DNA of 64,000 bases from positions 2,728,001-2,792,000 of the forward strand of contig CP085834.1 in the NCBI GenBank assembly GCA_020809705.1, in the 5' to 3' direction. Source of the DNA: Calonectria ilicicola. Its lineage: Eukaryota; Ascomycota; Sordariomycetes; Hypocreales; Nectriaceae. Of this stretch, positions 55,171 through 64,000 are shown piece by piece. Every line of letters starts with the position of its first letter. Positions within the stretch are counted from its first letter, which is position 1. The position numbers and the translations under genes were made by a program. Under the pieces are notes generated by a model. That model saw nothing but the letters and a program-made list of their open reading frames with translations, searched no databases and was not told the origin of the DNA.

Positions 55171-58100
55171 TTATTCTAAATATGGAGGATATACGTAACC
55201 ATCCCGAGGATGCACGATTTCTCCCAGGGTGTCTAGTTTTAATCCATGTAATTTTCTTGCATAATCGATGGAAGACTCAAATGGAGATTTGCCCCACGTT
55301 CCAACAAGTCTTACCTTAACCTGATGAGGCCCGCTCCAATTCAAAATTTCTTGCTTGTTGACATCGCTCGATGAGCTTGTCTGATCCGTGATTCTTGGCT
55401 GATCACTGAAACGACCAACAAGTAGCCATGTTTTAATCGACTCATGATGGGTCAAGTCCAAGATACCTTTTCGACTCGTTTCACCGGTCGCATGAACTGA
55501 AGCTTGCCGGCGAACCAATAATTTGACGCAAGCAAGGTTTCCGAACGCTGTGGCCACCATAATCGCCGATCCTAAGGGAGATCCTCGAAAGTCAATATCA
55601 GCCCCCATTGAAAGGCAATTTTCGATGACTTCGACGAGATTCCAGAATGCTGCCCTACACAAGGGGCTCCACCCCTTGTCTGGCTCGAGATTTAATATTC
55701 TTCGAAAGGTGTCGCGCTGGAGGAAGTTCTGGAATCTAGTAAATCTTGATCTTAAAAATGGCATATCCCTAACTTCAGACCAATCCAAATGCCATGGAAA
55801 TGGGCTTGTACTTTCAAGTTCAAAATTGTTATCGATGATAATGTCGCAGAGTGCCTCACTGCAGATAAGACAATGCATTAAGCTTCTGCCTCCTTCATCG
55901 CATGAAGTAAAATCGTAACCAAATTCTTTTAGTTTGAGGGCTTCTTCCACATTGATACCTAGTGTCGCGCATGGAGTCGGACATTTTGAATAAACCACAT
56001 TAAAAAGATCTTGTCTCATCGACGTGAGCGGGAAACGCGTGTCATTAGCAATGTCGTCATATCCCAGAACCATGTCTAATACCGAAGCAGCGAGTGGTGT
56101 GGTGAATTTACAGTATGCGGAGCAATTTGAGGAGCCCAAAGTCATCAAATGCTCTATCATGTCGGCAGACCGAGCGTAAGCTAAAGGGAGATTGCCTTCT
56201 TCGTCTGCTGTGTTGATGTTCATTCCCTTTTGGACTAGGACCGACACAGCAGCTTTGTGCCCATGGAAAGCAGCACGATGCAAAATTGTCGTTGATATTG
56301 TGCCTTTCCAGGAGCCTTCAGCTCTGGAACTTTGATAGGTGAATAATATTCTACGATTTAGAATTTCTGCCATTAAATACTGCCGGGATAGGTTAAAAGC
56401 TTTGCTATCGAATGCATTAGTTAGCATCAGGATTAGAACATGTAAATGACATACGAGATGGTTCCGATATTCATTTCAATAAATTCCAAAATTATTGTTA
56501 ATGCCTGTTCATAGTTGTTTTCGAGTGCGTAGAGTAATGGTTGATCCTCCCCATAGATGAAATCCCCACCTTCAGTCAAGTATTTGTTAAGAATATGAGG
56601 CAGGATTTGGACGATGTTTGGTGTTGCAACTGCAACTTCAATCACTGTTTGGGCCCCCCACGGATTTTGCAGTGCCAACTTAAGCATAGTGGCTCCATTA
56701 TTCAACAGCCATGTTAAAATCTCGAAATTACCGATTTTTAGAGCAAGACAAAGAGGACAGATTTCCGTTGGTAAGACAGTATCAATCGAGTGTCCCCTTT
56801 GAACTAGTTTCTTGCATTCATTCAGCTTGTTGTCAATAATGGCTTTCTCAAATGATGAGACAGGTGTTTCTTGTGCGCTAAGGTTAGGGCAAGACCAAGA
56901 TCAGTAGGTGACCCATTCTTGTCTGTATCTTTTCGATCCAAAGTCGTGACAATATCAACAAAGTTTTTGCTTTCGGCATAAAACCTTGGACTATTTCCAT
57001 ATACGTCCAATGTTTCAAAGGCAAAATGTTCTAGAAGTAATTGTATAGATTGCAGGTGGCCATTTTGAGCAGCCATATGGAGTGGGGTGCTTTCATCAGT
57101 AGCTTTGGCCATTGTATTTGCCCCTTTGGAGATAAGTACCCGCATTATATCGATATTTCCATACAAAGCAGCAAGATGGAGTGGCGTGAACCCCTCGGCA
57201 GTCATGCTGTTGACATTGGTAATCAGGCGCTCGTCAATGTAAAACTCGATGCAATCTGCTTTCTGGTTGGATACTGATGCTAAATGAAGGGCATTGGCAT
57301 TTAGTAGAAAGGTCTCTTCCTTTTGCATCTTTACGCTTATTGCAAAAGTTGCTCCCCAAGACATTTCAAACTGATGATTTGTACAGTGTGCTAGAATCTT
57401 CCGCAAGAATAGAACATCCTCACCATGGATAGCTTCTTGATCCCAATTACACCAGCGAGATGTTGGAGAACGAATGCCCGGATTTTCACCCAATCGTAGG
57501 AGCAAATCGACACAAGGAGATGAGCGTTGCAAACCACAATGATAACTTAAAGGCGAGAGCAGATGCGAGTTATTGGAATCACTATTGATATTGACACCTC
57601 TGCGTACCAGTTCTTCGACAAACCATGATGCATTGTTCTTCTTAGTAGTGAGGGACTTCTTCGCTACTCGATGGAGGAGTCCCAGATCTTCTCCATCAGG
57701 AGTGACTTCGTTGAGCTTGTCTACATTTGAGTGATCAAGGAGTTGAATAAGAATCCGCCTTTCGCTTTCTAGAATCATCTCTAGATCTAGATTTAGAAAT
57801 GCGTTCGATGGACAATGCTCGCAAGCAAATTCAATAGCCGAGAGAAGACCACATCTTTGGTGGACATCTACACCGTTCGAAAGTAGGAGTTCAACGATGT
57901 CAACGTTGGCATCTCGGATACAAACCTTGAGAAATTGGATGGTGATATGAGATGATTTAGCAGATTGCCAAAAGGCAGTGTTACTAATTGCCTCTCGCAA
58001 TGTACCTGCAGAGATGTGTGTTGTTGGGAGGTATATATGCATGCTGTCATGGTGATGTAGGGGCGGCGATCCTGTGAAACCTAAAAAGAGTGGTAACAAA

Positions 58101-61100
58101 CCAGAGTCACTGCTTGAATCCTCGTAAGCTGACATGCAATTCAATTGAAGGCATGTTGATATGAGACCATCGACGTGTTGGAGGCTTGGGTGGAGTGATG
58201 TCCCGCGTTGGCTTTCAGCTTCAGTGAGAATCCCGCACGTAAAATCCCAAAATTCAGCACGCGCGTGAAATGTTGGAGGCAATAATATTTTAATCACCTC
58301 CACTTCAGCATGGCGGCGCTGTGATAGACGGTCCAGGATGTAGAGTTCTACTGGTAAACGGCCTTTAAACCGAAGGTGGGTGGTGTCTGGGTACAACCTT
58401 TGCAATAGCTTCACACACTTGATAGATGCACGATCAGATAACGCATGCAGCGGCGTGAAATTATCTGATGATGCGGCCTCAGGTTTGGCTCCGCACTCTA
58501 GGAGTCGATTGATGATCACCTCAGAGCCAAATAGGACTGCTGCCCGGAATATGGGTCCGTGCTTCTGCCAAAAGTCTGGAATCTGCGCACAAATGTCCAA
58601 AATAGACAGAAACGCTTCTAGAGCCTCCATCTTGTCTGTACACTGGTAATTGGGTGTACAAACTGACATAAGAGGAGTGTCGCCCTCGTTTGTTTTACAC
58701 AAAAGTGCTTTCTCCTTGACCTCGTCACAGACCCATTCCAGGCATGTCAAAATTTGCGACGGCTTCTGACGAGCAAACTGATGTAAAATTGTTTGCCCAG
58801 TTTGGTTTGGAGCAAAAATCAAATTTTGGTCCTTTTTCAAAATTCTCTTCACCAAATACATAATTTCCCTTGAATCTGCGAGATGTATCGGGAGATCACC
58901 GAGCTCGTCCCTGGCATAAAGATCACAGCCTGCCTCGAGCAGTACATCAACTGCCCCATGAGCTCCTTTGGCGACGGCATGATGTAGAATGCTTCTTTTA
59001 GTAGCACCATAAAGGGGCCAGACTGACACAGAGTCGTCTGTGTACATTGTAGATAAATCCAAGACCTTACTGGACAGACATTTCTTGACTGTTTCAACAT
59101 CGTCTTGCTCTATCGCAGCTAACATCGCATTCTCCATAACCTTTTGAGAAGGATTGTCGTGTATGAGAGTGATAAGAGCACTATTGGTAAGACTGAGGTC
59201 CCTTGCTCGGGCGAAATTATAGACAAGTGTAAAGAGCCTCTGGCCTATGTCAGTGTCATACAAAGCCGCATTTTGAATATATTTGACAAGCTCAAAGGCA
59301 GATGAGTCAAGGGAGCCTCGCCCTTTTAAATTAGACAAATTAGTGTATCTCTCATACATCCTTTGAAGGCAGCTTTCCAGTTGATCAAGTTCAGCATTAA
59401 CTGGGATCACTCCAGCCGCAAGAAGTTGTGTGATCGAGGAAAAATCGTAAGTCTGAGCGATTACAACGCAGACGAGCGAAAATAGTGTTGAATTAGAAAA
59501 TTATATGTTCCTTGGTTTTATGCCCTTCTCTATAAAATAACTAATTGTTTGATTTCTTCTTTTGAGAGTGTTGAGATCATTCCAGTCGTCTGAGTGGGGA
59601 ACATTTCTGTCTCCATCGTTGATAAATAGTACTCCATAAAAGGTAATCATGGCCAGATCAATCGGTCGAAAGTCGGCGCATCTTGCTTCACAATCACCTT
59701 GGACTATAACAAGTGCTTCACATAATTCAGGGATATTCAGTGCAGCAGCAAGATGGAGAGGGGTGAAGGTCTTTTTCCGCATGAATTCCTCAGCCCTGCG
59801 GTAGACTTCACTGGAACCAGGCACATATGCCTTCTGACTACAATGTTGGAGCATCTCGTAGGCCCAGTTTTGAAAGAATACCGTTTTTTCGACAGAAAAC
59901 AACGATTTTGCGAGCGCGATCGATGTTTCCTCATCTAGTCCGGACCGTGTGGTTCTTAGCCATCCCGTGACTGAGTAGATATAAAATGGGTACTGTTTAT
60001 GTCTTTGCTCGCGCAATGGTTCGTCGACATCTCGAACTTGCAGTTGTTGGAAGTTTTTGAGCTGTAAAAACCTCAAGCATTGTGCAGCCAGTATAGCCTT
60101 AGAACTAGATTCTGTGATGAGATAATCCACAAGGCTCACTTGATCAGGGGACTTAGCTAATGCATTCCTGTCGATCAAGAACTCCTTCACCGAGAAGTGA
60201 GCAAACTCGAAATATTTTCCACATTCGGATTTTCGAATCAGACTACTGCATTGATCGGCAATGACAATTTCTGAAACTGTGTTGTTGTCGTTGAGACTGG
60301 CGCCGACAGATTCTGGTGTTGAAACTGCCTGACACAGTTCCAAAATGGTTAACTTTGGTTCAAAAGCAATAAATTGAAGACACATTTTCACAATGCTTTT
60401 TCCTTTTCCAGAAGACTTGTTGACGCGTTCAAGTAAACGGCGATAACTGGTTGGAAGGTCTGGAGGTAGTTTTTTCAGAGCTTCTCGCCGTTCCTCGTCA
60501 TGAATACAATCGCAAAGGTAATTAAGCTGGCAAACTACCCATCGGAACCTACATGAAATTAGCGTAGTAACCAAATATAGATTTTATATATACTTGCATT
60601 CCCTTTGCTTCCTTGACAAGAGCGTTTAAAATTTCTTCTTTGAGGTTGGTATTTGAGAGCCGCAGTCTTCCTTTTTGAATCCTCGCTTGAAGCTCTGCTG
60701 CCACATAGAGTTCAATGTCATTAGTGCGAGCGGCAATGGGAATATGTTTGAAATCTTGCTCGAGACAAGTACGAATGTCGTAATGATCTCGACTGAAGAG
60801 TGCCATAGAGAGGTTTGGGGTATAATCTGCCAAGTCCGTCAATACTTCGAGGACGGCATCAGTATATTCTCCACATTCGTCGATTCCATCCACAACTACC
60901 ATAACTTCATCAAAACTCTCGGCCATCGCTGTAATTATTGCTCTGAGGTCATCTTCGTCTGGGCGTGACTCTAGGCCGTTGCTCGGATGCAACTTTGCAT
61001 AGTAACCATCTAGAACACGAAAGGCATCCTCATGCTGACGTGCAAGTTGAGATGCCACCGCGCCGAGAATATTAACTGGATCTCCAGTGGCAGAATTCTT

Positions 61101-61889
61101 GTAATCGCAGAAGAAAAATCCAACCCCTGCATTTCGCATCTCGTCGTTGCTACAAGCGATGGCCTCTTGGATCACTGTCCCTGCCAAGACGGTCTTGCCG
61201 GCTCCAGGAATGCCACTCATCCAGAGTTTGGAGCTAGGCGTATCCCTCCATTGATTAAATTCTAATGACTCAATGAGCTAGGTAGCTGTTGTTGGGTGTC
61301 GGAGTTTTATGGCGGTGTTTAGATTAGGCTGAGGTGTGATCGGCATAAAAAAGTCCAGGATTTTCTGCTTCTTTTCGTCGACAGTGATCTGGGTACTAAT
61401 TTTGATCTTTTTGCAGACTCCGGTGATTTTTGATGTTTGTTCATCCAGTTTTGAAAGGCATAATTGCAACTTTTGCAAAGAATCCGCAGAGAGCGCAAGG
61501 TTCAAACTTTGTTTGTGACGGGACAGAGTAGCCAGGAGCTGTTTTGTTTCCCCCTCAGAAAACGGCCATTTCAATTGTCGGCAAGTGCCGGCCAATTTTT
61601 CCTTGGTAGATTTGGATGCCTTCTTAGAGACCTTGTCTAGTCTCTGCTTGATTTCTTGAAATGTGCTCTGGCATTGACTTAAATGATGCGCTTGGAGCGT
61701 TGGATTGGGCTGTTCGCCTTCTTCCTCAAGATTGGAGGCCAAGGCATCGAGTGATCGTAACATTATCCCCTTGATGCTCTCTTCTGCATCTCTAACGGCC
61801 CTTGCATACTTATACACGACTTTGAATAGTATGTCTGCCAGAGAGATTAAACCGGCGATGCTGGCAGCGACGGGCATTGCATCGGCCAT
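55171..61889 (-). CDS. NACHT-ankyrin NLR-like protein with two in-frame stops (probable pseudogene)
   Basis: About 2,200 codons from ATG 61889. It begins with a helical N terminus (MADAMPVAASIAGLISLADI) of the HeLo/PigL_N-like sort found on fungal STAND proteins, then the linker KKQKILDFFMPITPQPN. The NACHT domain has Walker A GIPGAGKT and Walker B VMVVVDGIDECGE. A winged-helix region follows (FRWVVCQLNYLCD, YFEFAHFSVKEFLI), then many ankyrin repeats (for example TPLHLAALYGNIDIMRVLIS). The stop codons are TAG at 61278-61280, where relatives have Trp just before LxES.EF..W, and TAA at 59501-59503, where CAA would continue NISFSN-type ankyrin sequence. The frame is unchanged across both. An intron at 60549-60597 uses GC-AG. 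Other introns lie near 56871-56905 and 56407-56452. Such proteins act as non-self receptors in fungi. This allele is probably dead unless the stops are errors. Confidence 0.75.
60549..60597 (-). other. GC-AG intron in the NACHT/ankyrin gene
   Basis: GCAAGT at the 5' end and CATGTAG at the 3' end, with branch-like GCTAAT. This join gives AKGM/FRWVVCQL, the normal family sequence, while the nearest GT (two bases on) puts the next exon out of frame. Confidence 0.65.
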
Positions 61890-62861
61890 GTTGTCGGTAA
61901 TGCGACTTTGAAGGAATGATAGTAATGAAAGAAATAAGCGAACTCGTTTAAAAAACGGATGGGACGAAGTAAATAAACTCTGGGCGAGATTTAGGTGGAA
62001 GATTAGAAAACACAATATTGATTCAAACTTTTGCCTAGAAGTGTTTTCTCTGAGGGATATTTGCCAATTTTCAGCCCCTCAAAAAGCCTTACCCCTACCA
62101 TTCAATAGAATGCAAGGAAGTTAGTCAAAAGGTTTATGTGGCTTCACGCCACATGCAGAAGTGTGGTAAGAATGCAGCTGCCTGACCTGTGGTGGCTTGA
62201 CGATCAAGTTGCGAAGGTGGGGTGATCCTCAACACGAGCCACTAGATTCCTCGGGCAAAGCTGTGCTTATGCGTTTCCCCCATAATCACGTTAGGCAACT
62301 CTTGGTATCAAAGACGAAATGTGTCGCTTATTTTCATCTTCTTCTTCATTTACACACTGTCTAGATCACTATCCGTCTCCATAAAAGCTATTATGCAACT
62401 GAACTGTGAAAACGCATATCCTACCAGCCAATATATCAACAGACCCAGCTTCAAATGAAATTGTAATTTCTGCACACAGGCTGATGGGTTTGATACTGAT
62501 TAATTTTGGCACAAAACCGGTGATAGCCCGTGAATAGAAAATAGCATTGGTTGAAATGTGCAGGTGGCCTTGCAGAGTTGACAGTTCAATATACGCGGGG
62601 TAGGGCACAATTATGTTAGGCAGAAGTGCACTTGGCTTACTACCGCCCCTCCATAGAGCATCCCGTGAGATGATGTGGTAAGATGCTGAGAGTGCTGCCC
62701 AATGAAAACCACGCAGTCCATATGTCAAGCAACTTAATATCACCATGCACGTTGTTATACTTTTTTCAGTGGAAATGCATTTGGATAAAAACGTGCAACT
62801 AACAGTCCAATGATCCAACTTTCTTCAATTCAGCCCCATAATATGAAAGCAAACAACAATT
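61890..62861. other. intergenic with one uncharacterised minus-strand frame
   Basis: Promoter of the NACHT/ankyrin gene and 3' region of the calcium ATPase. A 149-residue minus-strand frame at 62369-62818 has beta-strand-like stretches (SLCAEITISFEAGSVDILAG) but no recognised family or signal peptide; it may be chance or a relic. Confidence 0.35.
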
Positions 62862-64000
62862 TTAGTTGAGTCTTTTTTCAGCCTGTCGGTCACCAGTCAC
62901 ATCTTGAGGTGGCTCAAGAATTATAGGCATCGAATTGTTCTCAACATCGCTTGGCTGCGGCTGATCTTGAGCTTTTTTCTTGAACATCTTGGACCAACCT
63001 TTGCGCAGAAGCTCGTACACAACGACAAACGGTCGCCCAGCAAAATCCGAAATTTTGGCAAACCAGGCATCTGGAAATATTCTTACCAAAATCCCCCAAG
63101 GGATACTCATGAATGCAATGATGATGCAAATTGCCCACTGAACACCGGTGAGCCCACCATCTTTGATCTCAAACACGCGAGAGCCAATAAAAACGATGGT
63201 GATTTGAAGGGCGATCATCAACAAGTTGATGAAGATGAAAAATTTGTTCCGTAGAACTCCCTCGAGAACATTAAAGCGATTATCAAGTCTGCGATTGTTG
63301 AACTCGTTGAAGATCTGCATCCAGACAAAGGTGTTGAAGATGATGGTATCTAGCTGCAACATTTCATCCTCGTTGTTTCTGTCGTAGCCAAGAATTTCAG
63401 CACCAGCGAAGTACAGGACGATGGTGATGATCAGCTGGAATATCGATTGACCAATAATCATTTTCCACATCTAGAGCGTGAGTGTTAATATTTGTTGGCG
63501 TTAATGACATAATTCGGCTTACAGTTACTGTAATCAAAGGCGACTTTTTCCCTTGGGGAGGTCGGTCAAGAATCTTTTCAGTAGGCGGGTCGGTCGCAAG
63601 CGCAAGCGCAGCAAATGTGTCCATAATCAAGTTGACCCACAGCAGCTGAACAGCCTTCAACACAGGCTTCATTTCAGAGCTGTACATGGCAGTTATGAAA
63701 GATAGAATAACTGCTGTGATGTTTACAGTAATTTGAAACTGTTTATGAGCTTAGCATACCATGTACTCTCATTTGCATCGTGAGATTGTGTGCACCTACC
63801 TGTAAAAACTTTTGGACGGCATCATTCACCGCTCTACCCCATTTCAAAGCCGTGACAATTGAAGTAAAATTATCATCCATCAATATAATAAGAGAGGCTT
63901 CTTTAGCGACTTCTGTGCCGGATATGCCCATAGAAAAGCCGACGTCAGCCGCCTTGAGAGCTGGGGCATCATTTGTTCCGTCGCCAGTCACAGCGACCGT
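62862..64000 (-). CDS. PMC-type calcium-transporting P-type ATPase (3' part)
   Basis: C-terminal part of a P2B-type Ca2+ ATPase, cut by the window edge. It opens in the hinge motif [20 protein letters not shown], then [18 protein letters not shown] and [19 protein letters not shown]. The M5-M10 helices follow, including [20 protein letters not shown] and [12 protein letters not shown]. Two introns (about 63475-63530 and 63740-63801) join in phase. The tail after M10 is short, about 75 residues, with [10 protein letters not shown] and no obvious calmodulin site. Yeast Pmc1 pumps calcium into the vacuole; relatives in filamentous fungi are vacuolar or plasma-membrane. It reads as an intact core gene, in contrast with its accessory neighbours. 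Confidence 0.93.

Overview
The window is nuclear DNA of a filamentous ascomycete (Pezizomycotina). The evidence is short spliceosomal introns (about 45-75 bp) with GTANGT starts and CTAAC-like branch points, fungal-specific families (a CFEM-Pth11 receptor, NACHT/ankyrin proteins, feruloyl esterase, GH28 pectinase, small secreted Cys-rich proteins), a Fot1/pogo transposon with RIP-like lesions, and a eukaryotic tRNA gene with an intron. The secreted set (feruloyl esterase/tannase, endopolygalacturonase, several small secreted proteins) suggests a plant-associated or plant-litter lifestyle. The species cannot be named from this sequence.

Layout. 1-2.8 kb (minus): the 5' part of a large B-box / P-loop GTPase-like / RING / patatin phospholipase protein, cut by the window edge and carrying an in-frame TAG. 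3.9-6.4 kb: a divergent pair of paralogous six-cysteine secreted proteins with the same 5'-UTR intron design. 7.6-12.1 kb: a Ser/Thr-rich secreted protein with a C-terminal beta-sandwich, then a feruloyl esterase/tannase. 12.1-19.5 kb is gene-poor, with a bacterial-type cold-shock protein at 16.15 kb and a decayed Thr/Ser-rich gene at 17.2-18.3 kb. 19.5-24.9 kb: an M20 amidohydrolase, a decayed membrane protein and a PAN/Apple-like secreted protein.

26.7-35.4 kb is the most unusual part: a NACHT-zinc-finger-ankyrin protein whose last exon continues in frame into a SPOC domain and a Gln/Pro-rich tail. It lies head to head, about 0.4 kb away, with a Rad5/Rad16-like SNF2 helicase gene. 35.6-40 kb: a broken C2H2 zinc-finger gene, then an astacin-like metalloprotease with three 84-bp coding repeats. 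42.5-44 kb: a CFEM-rhodopsin receptor. 45.8-47.65 kb: a complete but inactivated Fot1/pogo element with TIRs and TA duplication, 70 bp from a tRNA-Arg(ACG) gene. 48.5-54.7 kb: small Cys-rich and zinc-finger proteins and a modular polygalacturonase. 55.2-61.9 kb: a second NACHT/ankyrin gene with two in-frame stops and a GC-AG intron. 62.9-64 kb: the 3' part of a PMC-type calcium ATPase, probably core genome.

Taken together, this is an accessory, fast-turnover region. Three large proteins of the kind used in fungal non-self recognition (NTPase plus patatin, SPOC or ankyrin modules) are interspersed with effector-like and cell-wall-degrading secreted proteins. Several are interrupted by stops explained by C-to-T or G-to-A changes, the same signature as in the transposon. 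Exon boundaries were inferred by eye from splice consensus and reading phase; none was confirmed with transcripts, and domain names come from recognition of motifs, not from searches.
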